Assembly: GCF_905475395.1 (NCBI RefSeq)
Contig: NC_058340.1
Coordinates: 70,596,181-70,660,180, forward strand
DNA length: 64,000 nt
DNA from: Chrysoperla carnea
Lineage: Eukaryota; Arthropoda; Insecta; Neuroptera; Chrysopidae
Reading direction: 5' to 3'
Both the position numbers and the translations under genes were made by a program. Positions within the stretch are counted from its first letter, which is position 1. The number at the start of each line of letters is the position of its first letter. The notes under the pieces are model-generated. The model saw nothing but the letters and a program-made list of their open reading frames with translations. It ran no database searches and had not been told where the DNA came from. Shown here one piece after another: positions 27,014-38,808 of the stretch.

Positions 27014-28104
27014 ACTTTTTCACATCTTTTAAACATGAAGAATGAAACAAGTAAAAACATAATTTGAACAAAATATGGTTAATACAAATAATCTGCCTGT
27101 AAGTTGATAATTCTTCCTATAATCTATAACAAACTCTGTGTACATATAATATATATTTTTGTTATATTTATATAATAAATGTTTGACAAGTTCAATATTG
27201 TCATACAAACAATAATCAACAAAACACCATTCATAATAATACATAACACTAAAAATGTTTGTGGCAGCAATGATCTGCAGCAGTTCACCCTTTTTATAAA
27301 CTAAAACGACCGACGACAAAAAAAAAACTTTATATATATTTGTTGCATTCGATGTGAACGTCTAATGTTAATATTATTTTGATTAACATTTTTAACATTC
27401 GTTATTCTCACACCGAACGAATATGATGACGTGTGTCTGTCTGTATGTATGTGGATAGAAGAAAATTGTTCCTATACTTTTTATATCGAAGGTCATTTAC
27501 AATCGATTTCATTCAACTGGAAAATAATTTTACTATTTTTCACGATTCACAAGACACAGAAATACAGTTCGGGTTTTCACCCCTTACGATTTTTGTTTGT
27601 CTACACGTCCGATGCACACTTGTGAATTTTACCTTTAAATTGAGAAAAAAGTGCATACGTTTATGTAAGGGACTTTAATTAAGGGAGTTTGGGATGATAT
27701 TTCGTTATTAAGAGCGGTACATGATGAAAAAAACATTTTATGGCACTAAAAAACATACTTTCACCATTCAAACTTAAATTAAATAGCTCAGGGCAGAAGA
27801 TAAAAATTGGGCAAAAATAGGCAAGTATTTTGAAAAAAGGTAAAAAAGTAGATATAATATTCTTAGTTATAAAAAAAGAGACCCATTGACATCATGCGAT
27901 TAAAGGTAAGCGATAATAATTTCTTTATAGCTTAGAAATAAATCACTCACACAAACATACACCCACAACAACACTTAGTCCCACTAATCTTAATTTTACG
28001 CTCAAAGAAAAAAAAAAACAAATCGTTTCAATAGCAAATCGTTTCAAAATAATCGTAAAACGTAAAAAAGTAATATAATGTTTTTGTTTCTGTTGGCCTT
28101 ACAG

Positions 28105-28292
28105 GTATGGTTTAGTAATCGAAGAGCTAAATGGCGACGTGAAGAGAAATTACGTAATCAAAGGCGTGCAGTTGAACAAGTCGCTGCTGTAAGTCCACCA
28201 GCTCCAGCACCACGATTACCAATTAATTCTGGTTTTAATTCAATGTATTCATCGATACCACAACCTATTGCTACAATGGCTGATACTTACAG
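28105..28292 (+). CDS. toy: twin of eyeless, recognition helix and proline-rich region
   Basis: Exon between acceptor ccttacag and donor TACAG|gtaatg. It begins in phase 0 with [21 protein letters not shown], the DNA-recognition helix and basic tail of the homeodomain. Position 50 is Ser, the diagnostic residue of Pax homeodomains. It continues with an Ala/Pro-rich stretch and the blocks [11 protein letters not shown] and [14 protein letters not shown], which are shared with insect Toy but not with the divergent C-terminus of Drosophila Eyeless. This is why I call the gene toy rather than ey. It ends with two bases of a split Ser codon. Confidence 0.97.
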
Positions 28293-28323
28293 GTAATGTA
28301 AAAATGTTTCCATTATTTAAGAA

Positions 28324-28893
28324 ACAAGTAAAAACAAACAATTGGTTGAGTTAATTGATGAAATACCTTGTATAGAAAGTGTTGAAAATTTGTGCTTGCA
28401 TTATATTTTTATAAATTAGAAGTGTTTAAACACATATTTATAGCGTCATTTAGTTACAGCTACCTGCAAATTTTCAGCTGTCTATCATTTATAGTTTTGG
28501 AGAAAATGGACACCCAAGTTCTGTCCTAATTTGCGCCCCCATGGATAAACAGTTTCAGGTTTACGAAAAAATGTTTCAAGCAAAAGTTGTTTAATTTTCT
28601 ATCTCTAACGATATACCGGGTGGGTCCATCGGTCCCAAAACCCAACTAGCTTAAATTGCTCATTTACAAACTTAGCCTCGCTTTTTACGTCCTAACTCAG
28701 GTTGATATCTCTTTTCGTTTTTGAGTTATCTTGTACGGACACGACAGACGGACAGACGGGCAGTCGGATATGGACTAATTTTATGAATATCTATAACAAA
28801 ATTTTGCTCGTAGTTTCAGTATGTTTGGACGTTACGAACTTAGGACTAAACTTAGTATACCTTGATGTATAATACATAAATATAAGGTATAAA
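28324..28893 (+). repeat. dispersed repeat family A, copy 3
   Basis: A more diverged copy just 30 bases after the toy recognition-helix exon. It keeps the left-end word aaaacaaacaattg, the gacagacgg segment and the tail ggtataaaaa. Confidence 0.7.
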
Positions 28894-29745
28894 AATTAAA
28901 AAAGTTAACGCAAAATCTTCTTTACTCTGAATGTTTCGGGTTTGCCGATGAAATAATGATCAAGTAATATCTTCGTTTGCTTGAGTTTTCTCTTCCGTAT
29001 CTTCTTTGTGAGTTCCAAGACTTGCTGTTCATTTTTATGAAATTTTTGTTTTTCTGCAGTAATTAAATAAATTAAACTGTCATACATTTAAATAACTTTT
29101 CCAATATCAATATCAACGGTTTGTAATTTTTAAACAATTAATTTACCCAATAATTTACTCTCTCCCGTACAATTAATTAATAGTTATTTCTCTAAATAAT
29201 TCATAATATTCTAATTTTATATGATCAAAAATATATATTATATATGTAATATAATTGTATCTATAATATAATATTACATTATTTGAAGCCTGCTACCAAC
29301 TATATAATATAATATATAGTAAATGGTAATGGCTTAATCCTAAGACTAATTACTTTATAATCCGATTTATATATCGATATTATTATACATATAGAAATGT
29401 ATATAGAAATGTAGCATTTAGAAAGCTAAAATATACACTGATGGTCACAGAATATAGTTACTAAACTAATTCTCTACCATAGTACCTACGCTATTCGAAT
29501 GAGAAGTTTACAGTAAGTGTTTACTGATAATATTTTAGACAATTATATATACATCCATGATGGTCTAAAGTACTATTTTAATAGACTTCAATATTATATT
29601 AACCCCCAGAGAAGTGGACATGTGATGTACGTTAAATATAGTCTAGAACCTGGCGGAGTATTTGTCATAACAGAAAGGAAGAAAATTTGAAAGTTTGTTA
29701 ACAAGGTCGTATTATACCTAGCAACTTCTTTTTTAAATTCAATTA

Positions 29746-30175
29746 CAGTCAAACCTGGGTAAGTGAGAAATGGATAAGTGAGAAAACTCTATAAGTGAGA
29801 GTAATAGCCAGGACCCGTCATTTTAAGCTCTATTAGCAAGAAACAGAAACCTCTGTAAGAGAGAGTCGTTTTTTCCTCATGCACCTCCGTAAGTAAGACT
29901 ACTATTTATCTATACCTCTATAAGCGACAGTCGAGCTTTATTTATTTATATTATTTAGGAGGAACTATAGCTACAATAAATTTTAGCATATTACATATTT
30001 ACTACATTCGTACTTGCTATGACTTGTTATTGCTGCGTCTAGTACTTGCTACCTCTAGAAGAGAGAAACGCTACCCAAGTACCTGCATTAGCGAGAAACT
30101 CGGGTTAGTAGGAAACCTCTATAAGCCAGAATGAGATTATGCTCCCTTGAACTCTCGCTTATCCAGGTTTGACTG
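29746..30175. mobile_element. pogo-type MITE with TA target duplication
   Basis: A 430-base element flanked by TA (29744-29745 and 30176-30177). The left end cagtcaaacctgggtaagtg is the inverted match of the right end, 21 of 23 positions. Inside are many short taagtgaga/taagcgaga-like words near both ends, as in other pogo-family elements. No open reading frame of transposase type. Confidence 0.8.
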
Positions 30176-30177
30176 TA

Positions 30178-30415
30178 TTTTCTTAAGGTAGTACCATCGC
30201 AAGGCAAGTTTACACTTGTGGTTGAAATTTTTTTGCCTTTATTTTCAATTTTGATGGTGAATTTTGTAATAACTTGAATTAAATGTAGACGAAAACTACG
30301 AATAAAATTTTTCGATATCTGCCCTGATTTTCGAAACATCCAAAAATTGAATAACTAAACAAAATTTTCCATATTTTGAAAATTACTCTAGATATCGAAA
30401 AATTGTAATCTGACC
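30178..30415 (+). repeat. family D repeat, copy 2
   Basis: Starts ttaaggtagtaccatcgcaa directly after the right end of the MITE at 29746-30175. It continues with ttgatggtgaattttgtaat and gatatcgaaaaattg. Confidence 0.7.
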
Positions 30416-30649
30416 CAAATAATATGCCTGCCGGGACCTATACCTAAAGGACATAGAAACAGATTTTGACCGATCATTTAAATGTTAGATTAATTTTAAT
30501 GTATTTGGTTAATCGTTATTTACCGATTATATTAAATATTTTATTATATGTCATATATAATTATATTTTTGACTGTTTTAAGTTTATTCGATTGTTTATT
30601 ACTTATTTGCGTATATCTTTTGAATTTATTAAAATATACCTCATAAAAA

Positions 30650-30915
30650 TAAACTTAGCCTACGGACGTAAGACCCAATTAACCTATGTTGCTCATTAGT
30701 CTCACTTTTTACGTTCTGAGTACACTTTAAAAATTTCAGCTTGATATCTCTTTTCGATTTAAATTATCGTGATCACAGATAGACGGACAACTGGATATGG
30801 ACTAATTCGGTGATTTTATGAACACTTATATCAAAATTTTGTTCGCAGCATCAATATTCTTAAGCGTTACAAATTTGTGACTAAACTTAGCATACCTTGA
30901 TATATATTACATATA
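30650..30915 (+). repeat. dispersed repeat family A, 3' part
   Basis: Only the right half is present (acccaattaacctatgttgc through tcttaagcgttacaaa and ataccttgatatatat). Confidence 0.65.
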
Positions 30916-32222
30916 TAATAAAGCAAGAGAAATTGTGGGACATCCGGTAGGAACTAAATTCCTTTCGTATCTTCTTACATTATAACATAAATGTAACGAT
31001 TACTTTTTTATTTTCAAGATATTTTTCTGAAAATTGAAGGTATTGATTTTAGAAATCAAATACTTGTTTTATTATATAAAGAATTTCATTTTTGAGCTAT
31101 TTTTCCTTTTTTTTGTATGAATTAGTTTACAAAAGATATACTTCTGATTTAGATAATTATTATGACGTAACATAAAATTTCCTTGTACTTATTTTAAGTT
31201 ATCTGTATTATCTTTAACTTCTGATAGCTCACTTTCATAACTCATTTTGTTTAATGATAAAACATAAACTTTTTTAGGTTTTACCACCCAACCATCATCA
31301 AACAAATCAGAACGATAACTTGCGATAAGAAACATAGTTTCCAAAACACTAACTAGTTAATTTCTTTTATAAATAAAGAAATATATGACAAATAACAAAA
31401 GTAATAATATTTCAATGAAAGACAAACACAAAAGTATATAAAGTTATTAAAACTAAATACTTAAAATATAGGGTTTTAATTAAGTTATGACTGCAATAAT
31501 TCTACACACATAGTTGTAGTAAAATGTATTAAAGTTAAAATGAAACATTTTCTCAAAACAATATATATAATAATCATAATATAATTCTATTCAGTGTGGA
31601 AGCATTCTATTCTAAATTCATCATAATCATCATCGTTATAGAATATTTTAGAACAATAGACATAGAATTTCTATATAATATTTTATAGTAGGTAGTAGGT
31701 AGTAGGTACGTTTATTCATAATTGTTAACGATCATACTATATAACATTTATGGAACTTATTATTTCTTAGAATTTACTACGAACGTAACGAAGTATACGT
31801 GTACGTTCGAAGGAGAAACGTAGCAAAACGTTCGAACGTAGAGTTTACAATAAACATTTAAATATAGGTATTTATAATATATTATATATAATAATAATAT
31901 ATATAATCTAGGTCTGTTTTTGCTTTGTATAAAGGCGTTCGATGCTAAAACGATAACGTTACCAAAAATCTGATATTTTGAGTATTTAATAAGCTTTCTG
32001 TATAATTTTCAATTGGATTCGCTGTAAGCTTTACGAGAAATAAATTATTAAACAGTCCTTTTTAGATGGTTGTAAATGGAAAAGTCGTAATAATTATTGA
32101 TTCTTAGTGCTTTAAAAAATGAAACCATTTACATAAAAAAATGCTTTTTAATCATACCAAAATTAAGAACTTTCTCAGTCTTATCATTTAATAATTTAAG
32201 TAAAACTGTGCATAAAACCTTA

Positions 32223-32306
32223 AACCATTCTAAGCGACATTACCATAACAATATATGATGTGATTCACCTATAATGTAGTAGTTATAACACTTAGAATGG
32301 TAAAAC
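32223..32306. repeat. small inverted repeat
   Basis: accattctaagcg near the left edge and cacttagaatggt near the right edge are inverted copies with one mismatch about 60 bases apart. Could be a tiny MITE remnant. Confidence 0.4.
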
Positions 32307-33311
32307 ACGTGCATTTTTTTAATGGAGAGTCCAAATAAAATGATACCATCTTTTATGAAAAATTCATACCCTGTGCTATATGTGGTCTATTTTTCGTAAA
32401 TACATTGGCTTTGGTAGTTAATTTCTCATAAACCGTATACAGAGAATTGATATGATTTTTTCACAGAGGGCGTATATAAAAGTATGATTAATTGATCTTT
32501 ATTTTTACGGTATCGAAATACCTTAAGGAAGTTCATGCACACCCAATCTTTAATCGTCAGTCCTCCACTCACTTAGACCAAAATAATTTGTTCACCTTTG
32601 ATGATTTTTAGTCTTCAGGTTTTGACTTTGATCTTCCATCTTGAAAAATTACCTGGCCTTAAAAGCTTTAAGGCCTTAAAGCATTTAAACTTTTAATTTT
32701 TATGTCGCATTTCCTCCGAAAGCTAACAATTTTCGAAGAAATGTTTACATTTAAAGTCTTATTCTATTTCTTACCTTTTAGAATCTAAATTGACTATTAA
32801 AGCGACCCGGACTTTTAAGTTATTTTTTGATTGGTATTAACATACAAAACGACCTTTTAGCCACAATAAATTACAATGGCCTTTTCTGTATATCTTCTTT
32901 TATACATTGAAAATAATACTAATATCGTAGATTTTTACTTCAAAACTAATTTCATATAAAAACAGAATGAATTTATCTATTTGACTCGAACCCAGAACGA
33001 TATCGTCATTTTATATAATGAATAAAATGCGTTCTATATACATATCTATCTACTACAATAATAAATATATACCGTTCTATGAGGATAGACAGCTAGAATA
33101 GTAGTATATGCATAATAGGTGAAGCAAGGAGAAAACAGGTGATTTATATACCTATGTATGGTAGTTATGTACACGTATGCAATGTTCAGTGAATGATTTA
33201 GTTATCTTCTACCTTCCTTCTAGCTAGACAACACTAGCTAAAGTAGTTACGTTACGTAGATATAACTCTTGTAGCTTGTAGCTTGTGTGCTACAACTAAT
33301 ATAGACAGCTT

Positions 33312-33352
33312 CAATGCTATGCAATGTGCAATGCCAATGTTGCAATGCAATC
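33312..33352. repeat. cluster of GCAATG words
   Basis: tcaatgctatgcaatgtgca and atgccaatgttgcaatgcaa contain CAATG five times within 41 bases in a toy intron. Either a decayed microsatellite or a cluster of binding sites. Confidence 0.4.
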
Positions 33353-34339
33353 AAATCACTGAATCCCTCTCTAGTATACACTACCTCTCATACTTACCTT
33401 AACAATTTATAATCTATATAGTCTTGTACACTTATACTCATAAATAATTGAATCTATGTCAATAAAAACAAGACGTAGTAACAATACTTTTTGTATCCTC
33501 GTAATCTTCAAGAGAGGATTTCAGGAGTAACTCGAGCGGGTCCGAGTATCATATGAGACGTTCCTTGGAATTTCCTAAGTACCATCATCAAATAGTAGCC
33601 CTTTCTATTCAGATAAATAATCGGATAAGATCAAATAAGTTAAAAAAAATCCATAGGTGAAATAACTTGAGCGCGTCAGATTAAGATGTAGGAGGTTAAC
33701 TACATGCTTAAAAGTGTACATTTCAATAATCTGACGATTTTGTAAACAGAAATTACTGCCGAGAAACTACAGAATGATTAAGGGTACAATGGTCTAATGC
33801 AAATGATCCAGGCCCCTATCAAAATATAGCAGGTCTAGGCTCTTGATGCATTGATCGATTCAAATTTTTCCAATTTGTTTTTACACATACCATAAACATA
33901 CCTTCAATAATAACCGTACCTACATATAACGTCTATAATAACGTACCGTTATATATCTATAATACGTTCGACGTTTACGTCGTGTTGTTAAATCACTTAA
34001 TACATTACGCACCATTACACGCCAACTTAATTAATCTTGCTCAACAACAAGCAAACTGAAGCACAAACCTTCTCTTCCACAGAGTTACAGTTGGTATATG
34101 AAAAGAAGAAAAGCAATGCATACACACAGTACATTTAGTCTTTCTGTCTCTATTCATCTGTCTATGTGTCTGCTGTCTGACTAGTATATATATATAATAC
34201 ATGTTTACTTGCATCTCTTTAATTTTATAGTATCGGTTAATTAAATTCTATTTAATGTCATCATTAGATAAATCAATTCAAATGAAATTTTATTGATATT
34301 TGTCAGTCTATGCCAATAAACAAATCAAAAGTAATGTAT

Positions 34340-34415
34340 GATGTAATTGGTGTCATGGTTAAGGTACTTGGCTCATATGCAGGAGATCCCCGGTTCGTAT
34401 CCTGGTCTAGCTATA
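34340..34415 (+). other. tRNA-Met(CAT)-like pseudogene or SINE head
   Basis: tggtgtcatggttaaggtac resembles a tRNA D-arm/A box, cttggctcatatgcagg forms an anticodon arm with CAT in the loop, and ccggttcgtatcctgg forms a T-arm with a near-canonical B box. It is followed by a 17-base T run that could stop Pol III. The acceptor stem does not pair and base 26 is missing, so it is not an intact tRNA. Confidence 0.45.
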
Positions 34416-34494
34416 GTTTTTTTTTTTTTTTTTCTTTATTAATTAATGTATAATATTTTTGTAAATATAACAATGTCCATCTAGTGTATTGGGT

Positions 34495-34705
34495 TTTTCC
34501 ACGGAGAGAGGCTTTATCTCAGCTACGTTTGAAAGTAAATCTACGCAATCTGATATATGATGGATAGATAGATGAATGTTACTCTTTCATGCAAAAACTA
34601 CCGAATGGATTTGGATGAAACTTGGCACTGAGACTTGATTGATTAATAAAAACTCTCAAAATCTCTTTTTATCGCGAGTAACACCGCGGGGTGCAGCTAG
34701 TTGAA
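34495..34705 (+). repeat. possible retroelement tail after the tRNA-like head
   Basis: ctaccgaatggatttggatg, aaacttggcactgaga and gcgagtaacaccgcggggtg then cagctagt resemble the ends of common insect retroposed repeats. Together with the tRNA-like head it may be one SINE. Confidence 0.4.
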
Positions 34706-35461
34706 TGTAAAAGACCGAGGATTCTCAAAAGTTTGTCAGCCTGATTTAATGTCTAAACAGAATAAATTATTTTTAAATAACAAAAATAAATTTTCGTCGT
34801 CGAAAAATAATAATTTATGACTTAATATATTATAATACTTAATATAATATTAAAATGAGGCAGTTTTTCAACCCTCCCTCCCCCATTTTAAATAAAAAAT
34901 AATTATTGATATTCAAATCAGTTTGAATTACAAAAAAAGATTATTTAAATGCAAAATAGGTCTTATTAGAAGCTATCAAAAAAAAATGCGTTGATCGATA
35001 TCTTTCAATAATTTTAAACCGGAAATAGAAACGTGAACGGAAAAAGAATTTAAATAATATTATTATTAATATATATAAGCGCATCGTGTGTGCACACATG
35101 CGTGCGTGTATATATGTGTTATCCAATATAGTAGAGGTCGACCGGAGCTTTGTGTGATAACGATCAAATGGATGTGTAACCCGATGCGATGACAGACAGG
35201 AAAAGTTAGGGGAGTTCAACTTTTTTTTATATATGTAAAAAATCACTGCAGTTTTTCGATGCTTTTTTATCTGTTTATATTTGACAATTAATTTTGTATC
35301 ATCAAGTATGTTTAAGAATTAATAAATTTTTAAAATTCTATGTCTAATTATAAATTTAAATAAATATCCTTCGAATAATTTCAATCTAATTTCCCAAAAT
35401 ATGAAACAAGTAATCAAAAAAATATCTCTATTTATTGAACTCTGAAACATTTATGTTAATA

Positions 35462-36227
35462 CAGTAGAATCTCGATAAGTTAAAGTCCAAGGGAAACAAA
35501 AAATATTTTAAGTTATAGAGGTTTTTAGTTATTAAGGGTCTATGTTATTGAATGCATCAGAAGGATGGGATGTTCTAAATTAGGGAATTCGGCATTTTTT
35601 TGTCTTTTACATTGAAGATTTCCTCCTGATTCTTGTTTCTTCAAGATTTCAGCTTCTTTTTTAATGATGAGAGACAATGTACTCTCATGTATTCCAAATT
35701 GAGCCGCAACTTCTTTCCTTTTCAATCCATTTTTCACTGCTTCTATAGCTTTTAATTTATCAGCGTAGGTGAGGGTTGTTAGTTTTCTTTTTGTACTCAT
35801 TTTAAGACAGTTTTATCACACAGTAAGTAAAGCGATGTTTCCAGAACAACAATCAAAAAACTTATGATGCAAGTATGTCGTTGCCACAAAGCTAACCACC
35901 GCAAAGCTTTGAAGAATTTAGATAAAGCAAACAATAGGTAATGTTATTGTTTACGTTAACAAGTAAAAACGTGCAAGCAATAAATATCGAAACCATTTGT
36001 TTTGACACTCTTTCAAAATGACTCATTCACACAATTTTATGTTATAGAGGTTGTGGAAACATTTCTTTTAGTTACTGAGGGCCTAACAGAAATTATTTAT
36101 TTAAGTTATAGAGGTTGCGTATTTTAAGCTATAGAGGTTTTGGGCTCTGATGGGAAGGGAACGTAGTATTTTTTGAAGTAACTAAGGTTTTTATGTTACC
36201 GAGGTTTAACTTATCGAGATTCTACTG
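35462..36227. mobile_element. pogo/Tigger element with truncated transposase
   Basis: A 766-base element with perfect 23-bp terminal inverted repeats (left starts cagtagaatctcgataagtt; right 36205-36227) flanked by TA on both sides. Subterminal words of the type agttatagaggtt are repeated several times. It carries a broken transposase frame on the - strand and so is a non-autonomous deletion derivative. Confidence 0.93.
35540..35800 (-). pseudogene. pogo/Tigger (CENP-B-like) transposase, N-terminal remnant
   Basis: 86 residues starting MSTKRKLTTLTYADKLKAIE, with AVKNGLKRKEVAAQFGIHES and TLSLIIKKEAEIL: the helix-turn-helix (psq/CENP-B N) DNA-binding domain of pogo-superfamily transposases. 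The frame then ends after about 35 unrelated residues. The second DNA-binding domain and the DDE catalytic domain are missing, so it is catalytically dead. If expressed it could still bind the element ends. Confidence 0.88.
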
Positions 36228-36934
36228 TATCGGGAATCGGTAGAAACTACACTAATCCTGAAGTCTCCCAATCAAATCTGTAAAGATTTTCAACCCTATT
36301 TCTATGTAAAAATTATTTTTAGTAAAATAAAAATACATATTTTAGTTAATCAGAAAGTTAATAACTTCTAAAGGTAATTTTATTCACATAATTTTGCAAT
36401 GATAATACAGAAAAGTTATTCGTCGTAAACTAGAAATTATAAACAGTTTCAATTATTTTCTATGTTTAGAAAATACAGAAATACTTGCATATAGTTACCG
36501 CAGGCAAAAACTATGTTTCGTATGTTTCGTATGTTGATGATGGCATGTTTTACAAGATAATGTTTTAAGTCTTTCTATTTCCAATGATATTGTACAATTA
36601 TTTTCTTGTTTATTATTTTATCATAATAAATTATTGTTTTCTACATTTCATATATTTTATTAAAATTATAAGATATTTATGGTTTATTATTTTAATTATG
36701 TTTACAATAATTTTATAAAATCACTGATAATTAAATCAGTAAATGATTCAATACTTTTCATATTTATCTGCGCTTCCACCAAATTAAATATAAACTAATA
36801 TATCCTCTCAAATTAAAAAAATCTTGTTCAATATTGAAATGTATTTGTTTTGAAGGTAGTTTGCTCGTAAATATACTTTTCTTAAGTATTTGATGAAATT
36901 GTTTTTCTTTTCGAAAACTTTTTAAGTATTTTAC

Positions 36935-37395
36935 TTGGAAATTTTCAACTTCCTATCTTTTATAGTTTTAGAGCAAATAGACACCACAGTTTTTTCTAAT
37001 TTTCAAACTCACGGATACACAATTATGATTATGAAAAAATGTTTCAAACAAAAGTTATTAATTTGTTTATAAGAAACATTTTTTACATTTAAACTTTTGT
37101 TCGATCTCTAACAGTTTACAAGATAGGCCCTACAGAGTCAAGAGTCAATTGACCTATGTTGATTTACGAACTCAAATTTACTTTTTACGTCCTCAGCACG
37201 CTATAAGAAATTCAGCTTGATTTTTTTTCACTTTTGAGTTACCGTGTTCACGGAGAGATGGACAGACGGATAGACAAACGAAATTGAACTAATTCGGTGA
37301 TTTTATGAACCCTTATACCAAAATTTTGTTCGTATCGTCAATATTTCTAAGCGTTACAAACTTGGAACTAAAAATCACCGGTACAGGCTATAAAA
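36935..37395 (+). repeat. dispersed repeat family A, internal and 3' part
   Basis: It keeps tagttttagagcaaatagac, the aacattttttacatttaaac word and the tail up to ggctataaaaa. Confidence 0.65.
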
Positions 37396-38084
37396 ACAAC
37401 AATATGTGTGCGTATATTGAGTATATGTATACATACTTCGCCTAAGTATTTTGTACAGTATTTTCACAAATTGTGCACGTTTTTATGAACTTAACTATGA
37501 TAGTCTTACTACCTTAATAATTTCTAGAAACCTACAGTTCCTTGATTCTTTTAATAAACGAACCTTTTATACGGTGAACTTATTTTTAGCAAAAGAAACG
37601 AATAATCATTCAAGATATTTTAAATTAAAAACTTATCTTTTTTTGTGCGTGTACAAAAATGTTAACTTTTGATATATGTATTTTATGGTTGACAAATTTT
37701 TTATTGAATATATATTTAAATATTCTATTTAATATATATAAATAAATTTATATAATATAACTTTCAATATATTATATTTATTATCATAATATAATATATA
37801 TAATTCAATTGAAAAGTGGACAACTGTAAGAGCTTAATGTCAGGATTTAAAATGACATTTCTAAGTACTAAGTTAATCTTATGTATATAGTGTAGAGATG
37901 ATTTTGTTTCCGATATTATTTTGTATTATGATGACTGATGACTGAATGACACATTTACGTAAAAAGTACTTCAATTTATTTTATCCATTCATATCCATTA
38001 AATTAATTAATTTATTATTATTAAAAATTATATAAACTTTTTGTAAATTATAGTGTATGAAATTCAGGAAATTTATTTTCATAC

Positions 38085-38380
38085 CCTGTGTATATATTTT
38101 AAGATATACTTATTTTAATCCCAAATTTGTAACGCTTAGAAATATTGACAATACAAATCAAATTTTGGTATAAGTCTGTCCGTTCTTGTAAATCGTTTGA
38201 AATAGAACAAAAGTTTAAATGTACAATGTGTTCCTTATAAAAAAAATAAACAACTTTTGAAAGAAATAATTTTTTTGTAAACGTCATTGCTTATCCGTGA
38301 GGGCGGAAATTAGGACACTTTGGTGCCCATTTTCTCCAAATGGATAAAAGATCAGGAGTTGAGAATTTGCAGGTAGATTA
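38085..38380 (-). repeat. dispersed repeat family A, minus-strand partial copy
   Basis: Reverse complement of the family: tttgtaacgcttagaaatat corresponds to the atatttctaagcgttacaaa tail word, and gttcctta corresponds to the taaggaac word. It lies about 180 bases before the transactivation exon. Confidence 0.65.
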
Positions 38381-38560
38381 TGAAAGACTTTTGAAAAACG
38401 ATAATAGAAAATACTTTCGAAAACATGAAATAGAGTATTGACAAGGAATACTAAAAATGACGTTGTTTTTATTATATGTCATATAAATCGTTAGTGTAAA
38501 GTTATGTGCGTGACTTGATGTCATAAATTTAAAATGGTTTTTCTTTTTTTTGTGTTCCAG

Positions 38561-38808
38561 TTCAATGTCAACAAGTTTAACAAGTATGAGTAGTAGCTGC
38601 TTACAACAACGAGATCCAACAACAGCATATCCATATATGTTCCATCATGATCCATTACATCAATTAAGTACAACATATAATCAATCACGTGCTGCAGCCG
38701 TATCAGCTGCATGTAATTCAGCTGTGGCACATGCTCAATCAGCTGTAAATACACATCCATCGTATGGGAGTGCATCGGGTACAAGTTCTGCACCAGCTAC
38801 TGGCACCG
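38561..38808 (+). CDS. toy: twin of eyeless, Ser/Thr/Ala-rich transactivation exon
   Basis: Exon between acceptor tgttccag and donor ACCG|gtaagt. Its first base completes a split Ser codon and its last G begins a Gly codon finished in the next exon. It encodes a Ser/Thr run (SSMSTSLTSMSSS), the Toy-like block CLQQRDPTTAYPYMFHHDPL, and an Ala/Ser/His-rich low-complexity tail. This is the C-terminal activation region of Pax6-class factors. If the donor were not used, the frame would run on through the intron to a stop ending at 38948, adding about 46 codons. That alternative has no conserved content that I recognise. Confidence 0.95.

Larger units (their letters stand above)
28293..38560 (+). 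other. toy: toy intron
   Basis: A 10-kb GT-AG intron (gtaatg ... tgttccag). It holds family A copies (28324-28893, 30650-30915, 36935-37395 and a minus copy near 38085-38380), a pogo-type MITE (29746-30175), a family D copy (30178-30415), a small inverted repeat (32223-32306), a cluster of TGCAATG words (33312-33352), a tRNA-Met-like sequence followed by a T run (34340-34415), a possible non-LTR tail (about 34500-34705), and a larger pogo/Tigger element with transposase remnant (35462-36227). No extra toy exon was recognised. Confidence 0.8.

Noticed and set aside
34340..34415. Functional tRNA-Met gene
   Set aside because: The acceptor stem does not pair and a base is missing between the D and anticodon arms, so called tRNA-like only.
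38521..38793. 90-residue open frame on the - strand
   Set aside because: Lies opposite the Ser/Ala-rich toy exon; its composition is explained by that exon.
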